Under the pieces are notes generated by a model. The model had not been told where the DNA came from, did not search any database, and saw nothing but the letters and a program-made list of their open reading frames with translations. Positions 18,253-28,538 of a stretch of 64,000 bases of DNA are shown here, piece after piece (the stretch's first letter is position 1; each line of letters opens with the position of its first letter). The position numbers and the translations under genes are program-made. Origin of the DNA: Aurantimonas sp. 22II-16-19i (lineage in GTDB: Bacteria > Pseudomonadota > Alphaproteobacteria > Rhizobiales > Rhizobiaceae); assembly GCF_002088275.1 (NCBI RefSeq), contig NZ_AQQS01000027.1:1-64000 (forward strand). Direction: 5' to 3'.

Positions 18253-20172
18253 GTGACGCTTTCGCGCCTCTTCACAACCGTCTCGGCATCCGTGCTGATC
18301 ACGCTCGCTGGCGCCGGCACGGCACTGTCCGCCGGACAGGATGCGGCGGCGACGCCCGGCCGCCCGCCCGTCGCGGTCGCCGGTTCCCTCTCCGGCGCCT
18401 ATCTCGCCGCCAAGACGGCCCAGGCCAACGGCGACCTCAAGACCGCCACCGACTTCTACACCCAGGCGCTGTCCATCGATCCGACCTCGGAGACGCTGCA
18501 GCAGGACGCGATGTTCGCCTATCTGGCGGACGGTCGGTTCATCGACGGCGTCGACATCGCGGCCAAGCTGCGCGACGACGCGACCGTCTCCAAGGTCGCG
18601 CGGATCACGCTCGGGGTCGACGCCCTGCGCAAGGGCGACTTCGAGGCCGCGATCGCCGAATTCGACATCGTCAATCCGAGCGACCTCGACGCGCTCCTGC
18701 TTTCTCATCTGACGGCCTGGGCGGAGATCGGCGCCGGCCGCGTCGACGAGGGCCTGTCGCGCATCGACCAGACCCAGGGCACGCCCTGGTACGGCATCTT
18801 CAACGACTACCAGAAGGGCCTCCTCGCCTCGCTCAGCGGCCGGCCGCAGGTCGCCCGCCGGGCCTACGAGGCGGTCGTCGACGACCAGACGCTCGCCCGC
18901 ACCTCGCCCGACGCCTATCTCGGCGCCGCCGACGCGCTCGCCCGGCTGGAATCGCGCGAGGGCAAAAAGGACGCCGCGCTGAAGGCCGTCGATGCGGGCC
19001 TCGCCATCGCGCCCAACTACACGCCGCTGCAGTTCCTGCGGGACCGGATCGATCGCGGCGAGACCATCGAGCCGGCCGTCGCATCGGTGCAGGAGGGCGC
19101 CGCCGAGACGCTCTACGTCCTCGGCCAGGCGATCAACCGCGGCGACGGCCGCGACGTGGCGCTCCTGTATTTCCAGCTCGCCCGGGCGCTGGCGCCGCGC
19201 AATCCGGCGCTGCTGACGGCGCTCGCCGGCATTGCCGAGCAGGCCGAGCAGCTCGACCTCGCCATCGCCTACTACCGGGAAGTGCCAGAGAACTCCGCTT
19301 TCCGCCGCACCGCCGACCTGCAGATCGGCCTCGACCTCTGGTATGCCGAGCGCAAGGAAGAGGCCAAGACGCACCTCGAGCGGGCCGTTCGCGACTATCC
19401 GGAGGACGTGCGCGCCCACACCGCGCTCGCCGACGTCCTGTCGGCCAACAAGGAATATGCCGCAGCGTCCGAGCAGCTGGATCTGGCGATCGAGCTCGCC
19501 AAGGCCGACGATGCCGAGACCTGGAACCTCTATTACCAGCGCGGCATCGCCTTCGAGCGCCAGAAGCTCTGGGACAAGGCCGAGCCGGACTTCAAGAAGG
19601 CGCTGGAGCTCTCCCCGGACCAGCCGCAGGTCCTGAACTACCTCGGCTATTCCTGGGTCGACATGAACAGGAACCTCGACGAGGGCCTCGACATGATCAA
19701 GCGGGCGGTCGATCTGCGCCCGAACGACGGCTACATCATCGACAGCCTGGGCTGGGCCTATTTCCGGCTCGGCCGCTACGAGGACGCCGTGGAGCAGCTC
19801 GAGCGGGCGGTGCTGATCACGCCGATGGATCCGACCATCAACGACCATCTCGGCGACGCCTACTGGCATGTCGGCCGCCGCCGCGAGGCGAGGTTCCAGT
19901 GGCAGCGGGCCCTCGTCGCCAAGCCGGAACCCGAGGCCGAACAGCGCAAGGCCATCGAGGCGAAGCTCAAGGACGGCCTCGACGATCCCTCGGCGGCGAC
20001 CATCAAGGCCGACGCCGGCACCGACGCCGCGCAGCCGGCGATGGGTGACGAGACCCCGGCCGAAAGCCCCGCCGAGGCGCCGGAAGCGGATGCCCCCGAG
20101 GCGCCGACGGATGCGGACCCGGCAGCCGCGCCGGCGACCGGACCGGACGCCGGGCCGGCGCCGGCCAACTGA
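18253..20172 (+). CDS. Exported tetratricopeptide-repeat protein
   Basis: This 639-residue protein starts at a GTG with an unusually strong GGAGGAAAGG eight bases upstream. It has a signal peptide (MTLSRLFTTVSASVLITLAG, cleavage near ALSA). TPR-like helical repeats run from about residue 45 to 575, for example YLAAKTAQANGDLKTATDFY and YIIDSLGWAYFRLGRYEDAV. The tail (about 590-639) is low-complexity Pro/Ala/Asp/Glu. It is probably a periplasmic or membrane-associated scaffold. Its place between the polyprenyl synthase gene and ispE is, to my recollection, common in Rhizobiales, but its role is unknown. Confidence 0.88.
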   Translation: MTLSRLFTTVSASVLITLAGAGTALSAGQDAAATPGRPPVAVAGSLSGAYLAAKTAQANGDLKTATDFYTQALSIDPTSETLQQDAMFAYLADGRFIDGVDIAAKLRDDATVSKVARITLGVDALRKGDFEAAIAEFDIVNPSDLDALLLSHLTAWAEIGAGRVDEGLSRIDQTQGTPWYGIFNDYQKGLLASLSGRPQVARRAYEAVVDDQTLARTSPDAYLGAADALARLESREGKKDAALKAVDAGLAIAPNYTPLQFLRDRIDRGETIEPAVASVQEGAAETLYVLGQAINRGDGRDVALLYFQLARALAPRNPALLTALAGIAEQAEQLDLAIAYYREVPENSAFRRTADLQIGLDLWYAERKEEAKTHLERAVRDYPEDVRAHTALADVLSANKEYAAASEQLDLAIELAKADDAETWNLYYQRGIAFERQKLWDKAEPDFKKALELSPDQPQVLNYLGYSWVDMNRNLDEGLDMIKRAVDLRPNDGYIIDSLGWAYFRLGRYEDAVEQLERAVLITPMDPTINDHLGDAYWHVGRRREARFQWQRALVAKPEPEAEQRKAIEAKLKDGLDDPSAATIKADAGTDAAQPAMGDETPAESPAEAPEADAPEAPTDADPAAAPATGPDAGPAPAN

Positions 20173-20219
20173 CGACCGGTTCGTCGACGACGACGGCAAC
20201 TGACGGGGTAGCCAGCGCA

Positions 20220-21191
20220 ATGGACGCCGTGATCCTGCCGCCCGGGCCGCGCTTTGCCGCCGCCAAGGTCAATCTCGCGCTCCATGTCGTCGGCCGCCGC
20301 GACGACGGCTACCACCTGCTCGAAAGCCTCGTCGTCTTCGACGACATCGCCGGAGACACCGTCACGGCCACCCCGCGCGCCAGCGGGAACGACGGCGAGA
20401 GTGACGGCGACGGCGCGGCCGCCGGCGGCCGCGTCGACCGGTTGCGCGTCGAGGGGCGCTTCGCTTCGGCCGTTCCGGCGGGCGGCGACAACATCCTCTT
20501 CGCCGCCGCGGCGCTCGCCCGCGAGATCCTGCAGGACTTCGGCCGCAGCCTTCCGCTCCTGGAGATCCACCTGACGAAGAACCTGCCCGTCGCCGCCGGC
20601 ATCGGCGGCGGTTCGGCGGATGCGGCGGCGCTCATCGACCTCGTCTCCACCGATATGCCAGAAGATGCGCGCGCCGCGCTCGCCGCCGCCGCCATCCGCC
20701 TCGGCGCCGACGTGCCGATGTGCCTTGCGGGCCAGCCGGCCCGCATCACCGGCATCGGCGAGACGATCGAGCCGGTCGCCGCCATGCCGAAGCTCGCCAT
20801 GCTGCTGGTCAATCCGGGCATCGCGGTGGAGACCGCCGCGGTCTTCCGCATGCTGGCGCGGCGCGACAATCCGCCGATGCCGTCGCTGCCGGCCGCGGGC
20901 TTCGCGTCGGTGGGCGACCTCGTCGCGTTCCTCTCCGAATGCCGCAACGATCTCGCCCTGGCCGCCGGCTCGCTCGCCCCCGGCATCGAGATGGCGCGCG
21001 GCCGGCTGATCGAGGCCGGCGCGCTGTTTGCCCGCATGTCCGGCTCGGGCGCGACGGTGTTCGGCCTGTTTGCCGACGACGATGCCGCATTGCGGGCCGC
21101 CCGGTCGATCCGCGAACACCATCCGCGCTGGTGGCTGTCGCACAGCTCCATGATGCAAGGGGGGCCCACGATGCAAGGAAGCCGATCATGA
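20220..21191 (+). CDS. ispE: 4-diphosphocytidyl-2-C-methyl-D-erythritol kinase
   Basis: The 323-residue GHMP kinase phosphorylates CDP-methylerythritol at the 2-hydroxyl in the MEP isoprenoid pathway. Motif 1 is KVNLALHVVGRRDDGYH near the N-terminus. The ATP loop PVAAGIGGGSADAAAL lies near residue 125, and the C-terminal glycine-rich motif is MSGSGATVFGLF. An extra stretch of about 20 polar residues follows the kinase fold. Its stop overlaps the next start by four bases (ATGA at 21188-21191), so the two genes are translationally coupled. Confidence 0.94.
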   Translation: MDAVILPPGPRFAAAKVNLALHVVGRRDDGYHLLESLVVFDDIAGDTVTATPRASGNDGESDGDGAAAGGRVDRLRVEGRFASAVPAGGDNILFAAAALAREILQDFGRSLPLLEIHLTKNLPVAAGIGGGSADAAALIDLVSTDMPEDARAALAAAAIRLGADVPMCLAGQPARITGIGETIEPVAAMPKLAMLLVNPGIAVETAAVFRMLARRDNPPMPSLPAAGFASVGDLVAFLSECRNDLALAAGSLAPGIEMARGRLIEAGALFARMSGSGATVFGLFADDDAALRAARSIREHHPRWWLSHSSMMQGGPTMQGSRS

Positions 21192-21739
21192 GCCAGAGCG
21201 AACGCAGCTTCGTGCCCCTGTCGATCGCCGTCCTGACGGTGTCGGACACCCGCAGCCTGGCCGACGACCGGTCCGGCGACACGCTCGCGGGGCGGCTCGG
21301 CGAGGCGGGCCACCACCTCGCCGACCGCCAGATCGTCACCGACGACGTCGACGCAATCCGCGCCGTCGTCGGGGCCTGGTGCAGGCGGCCGGACGTGGAC
21401 GTCGTCATCACCACCGGCGGCACCGGCTTCACCGGCCGCGACGTGACGCCGGAGGCGCTGGAACCGCTGTTCGAAAAGCGGATGGACGGCTTTTCGGCGA
21501 TCTTCCACCGCATCTCGTATGAGAAGATCGGCGTGTCGACGATCCAGTCCCGGGCCACCGGCGGCGTCATCGACGCGACCTTCGTCTTCGTCCTGCCGGG
21601 ATCACCCGGGGCCTGCCGCGACGGCTGGGACCACATCCTGAAGGACCAGCTCGACTATCGCCATCGCCCCTGCAACTTCGTCGAGATCATGCCGCGGCTG
21701 GACGAGCATCTGCGCCGGGGCGCCGGCCGCAGCGCCTGA
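21188..21739 (+). CDS. moaB: MoaB/Mog-family molybdopterin biosynthesis protein
   Basis: The 183-residue protein fits MoaB, which adenylylates molybdopterin during molybdenum cofactor assembly. Conserved blocks are VSDTRSLADDRSG, the nucleotide/pterin loop ITTGGTGFTGRDVTPEAL, and SRATGGVI with FVLPGSPGACRDGWD. It is coupled to ispE by an ATGA overlap although the pathways are unrelated. Confidence 0.92.
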   Translation: MSQSERSFVPLSIAVLTVSDTRSLADDRSGDTLAGRLGEAGHHLADRQIVTDDVDAIRAVVGAWCRRPDVDVVITTGGTGFTGRDVTPEALEPLFEKRMDGFSAIFHRISYEKIGVSTIQSRATGGVIDATFVFVLPGSPGACRDGWDHILKDQLDYRHRPCNFVEIMPRLDEHLRRGAGRSA

Positions 21740-21754
21740 TCGGCGGCGTCCCCG

Positions 21755-24313
21755 TCAGGGCGAAGCGCCGTTCGCCGCAAAGAGGCCGAGCACCGCCTCG
21801 CGATAGGCGACGAAGGCCGGATCCGGCCCTTGCGGCGGCGCGGGCCGGACGGCCGGAGCCCCGGGGACCGTGACGTTTTCCGCCCGAACCGGCGCCCGGC
21901 CGCGGCGCCGCGCCGAACTCATCTTCCGCTCCGCCCAGTCGACGACGTAGCGCACTTTCTGGCCGGCGAGGAACGGGTTCGCCCGGATCACTCCGGCGCC
22001 GACGACGTCGACGACATCAGCGTCGGGATCGGCGGCCAGCACCGTCGCGGCCCCCTCCATGCCGAGGAAATGCGCAAGATAGAGCCGCCCGGCGGTGATC
22101 GCGTGGCCGCGCCGCAGGAGATACGCCTCGCCCTCCCGGGCAAGGTTGCGGATCATCTCGCGCGACAGGGTCGGGTCGTAGCGCAGATCGAGGATCTCGC
22201 GCTCCGACAGGCCGCTCGACAGATCCGGCCGATAGGTGCGGATCATCCGCAGCCAGGTGGAGGAGATGAACTGGCCGAGCCCCGTCGCGCTCGACAGGGG
22301 GTTCTTGGCGCGGGCATTGCCGCCGCTCTCCACCCGGACGATCCAGCCGACCAGCTGGTCCACCGCCCCGTCGCCCGAGCCGGCCGGCGCCGGATCGGCA
22401 TCGGCAGTGCGCAGCGGCGAGGCGCGCGCGTCGCGGGACATCGGATCGACCGCCTCACCGCCCTCATGCAGTTCGAAGTGCAGATGCGGCCCCGTCGACA
22501 GACCGGTGGTGCCGACATGGCCGACCGGCTCGCCCGCCGCGATCGCCCGCCCCCGCCTTGCCCCCGGCGCGAAGCGGCTGAGATGGGCGTAGAGGGTCTC
22601 GCGTCCGCCGCCGTGGTCGATCCGCACGACATTGCCGTAGCCCTTGCCGTCGCCGGCATGGACGATCGTCCCGGCGAAGGCGGCGCGGACCTCGGCGCCG
22701 ACGGGCGCCGCCCAGTCGACCCCCTTGTGGATGCGCACGGTCCGCAGGATCGGATGGCGCCGCGGCCCGAAGGTCGAGGTCAAGACGCCTTCCACCGGCA
22801 CGATCATGCCCCTCGGGCCACCGCCGCCGCCGGCGCCACCGCCCGCAGGCGCGCCGCCGTTGCCGGATGACGCCGAGCCCGCCTCGTCGAAGCAGGCCGG
22901 CGTCTCGCCCGCCGATCGGAACACGAAGCAGGCGAGCGGCGCATCCCGGCGGTGGAGCGCGGCATAGCGCACCCTGCCCGCTGCGCCGTTGCCCTCGCCC
23001 TCGCCCTCGCCCATGCCCTTGTCGTCGTCTTCGCCCTTGCCGGCCGTCCCGCTTCCCGCCGCGTCGTAGAGCAGCTCGAGGCGATCCTCCGGCGTCGCGA
23101 TGGCGTCGAGGTCATGGCGCCTCGACAGGAGCATGATGGCCTCGCCGACCACCTCCATCGGGACGCCGTTGCGCGGCGCCGTGGAATAGAGCGCGTCGAG
23201 CAGCCGGAACTGCCGCGTCTCCGCCTGCGGCGGCTCCGACAGGGCAAGACGCGCGTCGGCGGCGAAGGGATCGGCGCCGAGGACGAATGCGCCTTCGTCG
23301 TCGAGAGCGAGCGTGCTGCGATAGGTCTCGCCGCTCGACAGCGACAGCTGGGCGACCGCGAGCCTAGCCTCCTGGCTGCGACGCAAGCCGCGAATGGCGA
23401 GGACGTCGCCGGCGGCCAGATCCGCGGTGCCGATGAGTTGCACGGCCGCGGCCGCGGCCGCGGCGGCGTCCGCCTCGTCGAACCCGTGCTCGGCGAGCGA
23501 AGCTGCGAGCGAAGCGGGCGCGAGGATGCGCAGGGCGACATCCTCGGTGGCGGCGAAGCGCTCCTCCTCCGGGCGCAGCCGGGCGATGCTGGTATTGTCC
23601 TCGATCCGGGTCTTCTCGAAGACCGGCAGCGGCGCTTCCCCGGCGTCGATCGTCTCGCCCCAGCCGGCGCCCTCGGCATCCTCGATGCCGGTGCCGGGAT
23701 CGTCCGGCTCGGCCGCGAGCCCCGTATCGGCAAAGGGCACCGCTTCTGCCGGAGGCACGGCGGCGGTCATCTCTGCCGCTGCCGCGGCTTCGGGAATGGC
23801 GGCCGGGCCGGCCCCGCGCTGGGCCTGGAAGAAGGCGAAATCGGCCTGGCTCGACGGGATCTCGACCACCAGGCTCTGGCTGGTGCTGACCATGCGGTCG
23901 GAGAGCAGCACCAGCTCTTGCGCCGCGATGCTCTCCTCGAGAGCCGGCGGCCGGTCGATGCGCCGCAGCTTCGAGGATGGGCCGCCGGCCCCGCCCAGCG
24001 TCACGATCAGCGGATCGCCGGGCAGGTCGAGCATCACCGGCCGGGCCAACGCCGCCTCGCCGGGGTCAGCCCCGAACCCGGCCGCCACGGCCTCGTCCTC
24101 CGGCACGGCGACCAGCTCGGCATCGATCGGGATCGGCGCCTCGCCCGGCAGGAGCGTCAGCACGGCCGCAACGGCGGAGAGCGCGGCAGCGAGCCCGCCG
24201 GCGAGGACGCGCTGGCGCAACCGTCGTCCGGCGCGCTGTCTGTTCCGGCCGATCCGCTCGGTCCGGAAGGCCGGATCGATCCGGTGGGTGTCGGCTTCGT
24301 CGCCAGCCGCCAT
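21755..24313 (-). CDS. M23 endopeptidase fused to a lytic transglycosylase domain
   Basis: This 852-residue protein combines two peptidoglycan hydrolases. A basic N-terminus and one membrane anchor (about residues 35-58) lead to a long Ala/Glu-rich region with a LysM-like or G5-like part near 280-330, and then a Gly-rich linker (about 475-500). The M23 metallopeptidase domain (about 505-620) keeps its zinc ligands: His529 and Asp533 in IHKGVDWAAP, and His610/His612 in GPHLHFELH. The SLT-type domain (about 652-760) has Glu662 in VRVESGGNA and GLGQFISSTW. The enzyme could therefore cut both cross-links and glycan strands. The ATG at 24313 starts the gene, and GAGG lies about 10 bases upstream. 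Confidence 0.88.
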   Translation of the reverse strand: MAAGDEADTHRIDPAFRTERIGRNRQRAGRRLRQRVLAGGLAAALSAVAAVLTLLPGEAPIPIDAELVAVPEDEAVAAGFGADPGEAALARPVMLDLPGDPLIVTLGGAGGPSSKLRRIDRPPALEESIAAQELVLLSDRMVSTSQSLVVEIPSSQADFAFFQAQRGAGPAAIPEAAAAAEMTAAVPPAEAVPFADTGLAAEPDDPGTGIEDAEGAGWGETIDAGEAPLPVFEKTRIEDNTSIARLRPEEERFAATEDVALRILAPASLAASLAEHGFDEADAAAAAAAAVQLIGTADLAAGDVLAIRGLRRSQEARLAVAQLSLSSGETYRSTLALDDEGAFVLGADPFAADARLALSEPPQAETRQFRLLDALYSTAPRNGVPMEVVGEAIMLLSRRHDLDAIATPEDRLELLYDAAGSGTAGKGEDDDKGMGEGEGEGNGAAGRVRYAALHRRDAPLACFVFRSAGETPACFDEAGSASSGNGGAPAGGGAGGGGGPRGMIVPVEGVLTSTFGPRRHPILRTVRIHKGVDWAAPVGAEVRAAFAGTIVHAGDGKGYGNVVRIDHGGGRETLYAHLSRFAPGARRGRAIAAGEPVGHVGTTGLSTGPHLHFELHEGGEAVDPMSRDARASPLRTADADPAPAGSGDGAVDQLVGWIVRVESGGNARAKNPLSSATGLGQFISSTWLRMIRTYRPDLSSGLSEREILDLRYDPTLSREMIRNLAREGEAYLLRRGHAITAGRLYLAHFLGMEGAATVLAADPDADVVDVVGAGVIRANPFLAGQKVRYVVDWAERKMSSARRRGRAPVRAENVTVPGAPAVRPAPPQGPDPAFVAYREAVLGLFAANGASP

Positions 24314-24397
24314 CGTCGCCGCCTCGAGGGAAGAGGCGGCATGCTAGCCCAGGACGATCCTGTATTCTACCTGGGATTGATTAATTACAATTTCTGC

Positions 24398-25819
24398 TTA
24401 CTGGAAGTCGAAGGCGGAAAGCCCGGTGACCATCTCGTCGAGGCCGAGCGGGCGGGTCAAAGGCGGTTCGGCCCGGGCGAGACAGCCCTGCCGCTCGCAC
24501 AGCCGGCAGGCCGGGCCGATCTTCACCGTCGACGGCTTCTCGCCGATGTGCCGGCCATAGACCGTCTCGTCCTTGAAGCCGATGTCGCAGCCGATCAGGA
24601 TCGCGGTGCGCCGCGGCCGCTCCTCGAAGCCGCCGGACAGGCCTTCCAGCGTGCGGGCGACGAGCAGGAACTCGGCCCCGTCCGGCATCTCCGCCCGCTC
24701 GACCAGGATCTGGCCCGGCTGGGCGAAGGCCGCGTGGATCGGCAGCTTCGGGCAGCCGCCGCCGAAGCGCTGCAGCGGAAAGCCGCGGGCGCCCGCCCGG
24801 CGGAACCGGTTGCCGGCATTGTCGATCTCCAGCATGAAGAAGGGCACCCCCGGCGCGCCCTGCCGCTGCAGCATGGTCAGCCGGTTCGCCGCCTGCTCGA
24901 AGGAGACCTGGAACCGGCCCTTCAACACGTCGATGTCGTAGGCGGCGCGTTCCGCCGCGCTCTGGAAAGCGCCATAGGGCATCATCAGCGCGTGGGCGGC
25001 ATAGCGCAGGAGCTCGAAGCGCGCGAGACGGCGCGCCTCGTCGCTCGCGAAGCTGAAGGTGCGGCTCTCCGCCTCGATCACCTCGCCCATGGCGAGCTGG
25101 CAGACCTCCATGGCGGTCTCGCGGGCCCGGTCGGCGGTCGACAGGCGCTCGGAGAGGAACAGCCGGCGGGAGTGGCGATCGAAGCGGCGGCGCCACAGCG
25201 GCATGGTCGCCAGCGGCAGGACCCGCACCGACACCTCGTGCTCCTTGCGCAGCCAGGCGCGCATGGCACCGAAGAGATCGTCGCCGGCCGAAAGCAGGCC
25301 ATGCAGCGCCTCGGCCGCCGTCTCGATAGCGGCAAAGAAGTTCGGCCGGGTCTCGAACACCTCGTGCACCTCGTCGATCGGCAGGCGGGCGCCCGCCGAG
25401 CCGAGCATCCGCCCCTCCCGCGCGAGCAGCTGCGACAGGTCGCTGAGACGGGTCTGCTGCTCGCGATAGGCGCGGTAGAGCTTGGCGACGCCCGCCGCGG
25501 CGTTGGGCGCGGCATCGGCGAGTTCGACGAGCTCCTGGTCGCCGGCAAGTTCGCCGGCAAGCAGCGGATCGGAGAAGATCGCCTTCAGCTCGGAGAACAC
25601 GCCCTGCTGGCGCCCGGCCTGCAGGTCGGCGAGATCGACCTGATAGGTCTCCGACAGCTTCAGGAGGAGCTGGACGGTCAGCGGGCGCTGGTTGCGCTCG
25701 ATGAGGTTCAGATAGGACGGCGAAATCCCCAGTTCCTCGGCCATCGCCGTCTGGGTCAGGGCGAGGCCGTTGCGGATGCGGCGGATGCGCGGCCCGGCGA
25801 AGATCTTGTTGTCGGCCAC
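24398..25819 (-). CDS. ScfR/RamB-like XRE family regulator (short-chain fatty acyl-CoA regulator)
   Basis: The 473-residue protein has an N-terminal XRE helix-turn-helix (about residues 8-62, RIRNGLALTQTAMAEELGIS and YLNLIERNQRPLT). An ImmA/IrrE-like central region follows. The C-terminal DUF2083 domain carries a Cys cluster, CRLCERQGC, near residue 445. Homologues such as RamB and the ScfRs control acetate, propionate and glyoxylate-cycle genes in response to acyl-CoA. It is divergent from isocitrate lyase, its likely target. The GTG start at 25819 is preceded by GGGAGGG and matches the usual A(D/E)NKIFAGP start of the family. Confidence 0.92.
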   Translation of the reverse strand: MADNKIFAGPRIRRIRNGLALTQTAMAEELGISPSYLNLIERNQRPLTVQLLLKLSETYQVDLADLQAGRQQGVFSELKAIFSDPLLAGELAGDQELVELADAAPNAAAGVAKLYRAYREQQTRLSDLSQLLAREGRMLGSAGARLPIDEVHEVFETRPNFFAAIETAAEALHGLLSAGDDLFGAMRAWLRKEHEVSVRVLPLATMPLWRRRFDRHSRRLFLSERLSTADRARETAMEVCQLAMGEVIEAESRTFSFASDEARRLARFELLRYAAHALMMPYGAFQSAAERAAYDIDVLKGRFQVSFEQAANRLTMLQRQGAPGVPFFMLEIDNAGNRFRRAGARGFPLQRFGGGCPKLPIHAAFAQPGQILVERAEMPDGAEFLLVARTLEGLSGGFEERPRRTAILIGCDIGFKDETVYGRHIGEKPSTVKIGPACRLCERQGCLARAEPPLTRPLGLDEMVTGLSAFDFQ

Positions 25820-26045
25820 GCCTAGCGCCCTCCCTCGACATGATTGCGGGCGAGAGGAGCTGCCGGCAGGGACGCCGGCTGCGGATGAAGCCTCGAGCCG
25901 GCGAAAGCGGCCTGCCGAGACCGCCCGTCCTTCCGGGCGAGGCCACGGCGACCGAGCCCCTCGCAGCGCTCCGCGTCCGCCGCGCACTCAGCGCGGCAGG
26001 CGCGCGCAAGGCGCCGGAAGACCGCCCGCAGCTCGCCCTCCGCCG

Positions 26046-26186
26046 TCAGACCGCCAGCGGGCCGCGGCTCTTGCGGGCGCAGGCCGGGCCTGGTCCGCGC
26101 ATGTAGTGGCGCTCCGGCCGATAGCTCGGGCGGAAGAACTCGGTGACTGTCCGGATCATGGACATGATGAGATTCGTGCCTGTCAT
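26046..26186 (-). CDS. Small ORF of 46 residues between the regulator and aceA
   Basis: The frame begins MTGTNLIMSMIRTVTEFF, continues RPSYRPERHYMRGPG and ends shortly after at a TGA. A GAGGG box lies four bases before the ATG. The pattern is an amphipathic helix with a basic, Arg/Tyr/His-rich tail, and the composition differs from the random shadows around it. It lies upstream of the ScfR-like gene on the same strand and is divergent from aceA. I recognise no family. It may be a regulatory micropeptide or a leader. Confidence 0.45.
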   Translation of the reverse strand: MTGTNLIMSMIRTVTEFFRPSYRPERHYMRGPGPACARKSRGPLAV

Positions 26187-26614
26187 GACACCCTCGACGG
26201 TTTCGTTCCTCCACCTCCCAATGGAAGCACGAGACTAATTCCCGAAGCTTGATGAACTGCGAATGAATTGAGGCGGTTACATGCATTCTGGGACCATCCG
26301 ACCAGCCGTTCGTCGCCCCGCCGCATGATTCCGCTTCGGGTGTGCCCGGTGTGCCACGCCCGCTGCCGCTGCCGCGCCGGCATCCGTCCTCACCAGCCAG
26401 GCGGAGATGCCGGCGCCGCAGATTTACATTCTTGACAAAATTACAATCCGGTCCTGTCAAACGCAAGACATCCCGACCCGAAATCGGCCGCCCCCGAGCG
26501 CCCGCTCTCTTCGCATTCCGCGGCATAACTGACAGATATTGCGGCGACCGACACGGCCGACCGGCGAACGCAGCCGGGAACCGTCAGTGACAATCGCAGA
26601 GCGGAGAGCATGCC
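26187..26614. other. aceA upstream regulatory region
   Basis: This stretch of about 430 bases separates the small minus-strand ORF from aceA and contains no further gene. It is locally A/T-rich at 26420-26460 and should carry the aceA promoter and operators. The specific candidate is listed separately. Confidence 0.6.
26432..26460 (+). promoter_or_regulatory. Candidate aceA promoter with inverted repeat
   Basis: TTGACA at 26432-26437 is a consensus -35 box, and TGTCAA at 26455-26460 lies exactly 17 bases further as a poor -10. The two hexamers are also reverse complements, so this could instead be an operator dyad. The spacer and flank hold repeated TTACAWT-like words (26424 and 26441), possible sites for the divergent ScfR-like regulator. 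The 5' leader would be about 150 bases. Confidence 0.4.
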
Positions 26615-27922
<1,308 letters not shown>

Positions 27923-28062
27923 GCTTCGGCCGGCCAGTTGGCCAGCCATGCGGCCGGCTGCATCGCCCCGAAACCGAGATTTTCTCTCGGCCGAGCGGTG
28001 CGCCACCGCGACGAACGGAGCTTTGCTCGCGCGTCCCGCCGGATGCCTCGAGCAGAGCTCCC

Positions 28063-28096
28063 GGGGCCGGGCCACCGGGAGGGTTCGCCCGGCCCC
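28063..28096. terminator. Hairpin downstream of aceA
   Basis: Arms GGGGCCGGGC (28063-28072) and GCCCGGCCCC (28087-28096) pair perfectly around a 14-base loop, about 140 bases past aceA and 80 before the next gene. No T-tract follows, so it may be an RNA-stability element rather than a terminator. Confidence 0.3.
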
Positions 28097-28178
28097 CAGA
28101 CGTCATCCGCCGCAAAGCGGCACATCGGATCGGGGCGCTTCGGCCGAGGGCCGGCTCCGGTAGCAAGGGAGAAGTCTC

Positions 28179-28436
28179 ATGAGTGCAGTCGCCAACGAAG
28201 ATCGCCCCCGCACCCGCGTCAAGGAGCGGGCGGAGGAACAGTCCTCCTCGATGGACGAGGCGCAGCAGAGCGCGATCCGCATGCTCGCCAACGATCTCCA
28301 TCGCCTCAACCAGTCGGTGATGAAGGCCGTCGAGGCCGGCGTCTCGGTCGAACTCGTGCGCTCCGCCCGCCACCATGGCGGCAACGGCAACTGGGGCGAC
28401 CTGCTCATCCCGGTCGTGCTGAAGAGCGGCGACTGA
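28179..28436 (+). CDS. Small conserved hypothetical protein downstream of aceA
   Basis: The 85-residue cytoplasmic protein has a charged N-terminus followed by a helical segment (MDEAQQSAIRMLANDLHRLN) and a short C-terminal domain with RSARHHGGNGNWGD. An AAGGGAGAAG box lies just before the ATG. I cannot assign a family. The fixed position behind aceA suggests co-expression, although 256 bases and a hairpin separate them. Confidence 0.7.
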   Translation: MSAVANEDRPRTRVKERAEEQSSSMDEAQQSAIRMLANDLHRLNQSVMKAVEAGVSVELVRSARHHGGNGNWGDLLIPVVLKSGD

Positions 28437-28452
28437 GGCTTTCAGTGTCATG

Positions 28453-28487
28453 AAAAAGCAACGGGCGGCCGAGACTCGGCCGCCCGT
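28453..28487 (-). terminator. Rho-independent terminator of the sulfotransferase gene
   Basis: A perfect 27-base palindrome at 28461-28487 (arms ACGGGCGGCCGAG and CTCGGCCGCCCGT around one base) is followed on the minus strand by GCTTTTTC. It lies about 50 bases past the sulfotransferase stop and may also block read-through from the opposite small gene. Confidence 0.75.
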
Positions 28488-28538
28488 CATGCCATGTCAG
28501 CGGAAACGGGGCGGCTGCGATGCTGCCCCAGACAGTTC

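Noticed and set aside
22952-25825. Very long plus-strand frame (957 codons) across the M23-SLT gene and the ScfR-like gene
   Set aside because: It spans two well-supported genes on the other strand plus their intergenic gap. It shows no recognisable domain and is a GC-driven open frame.
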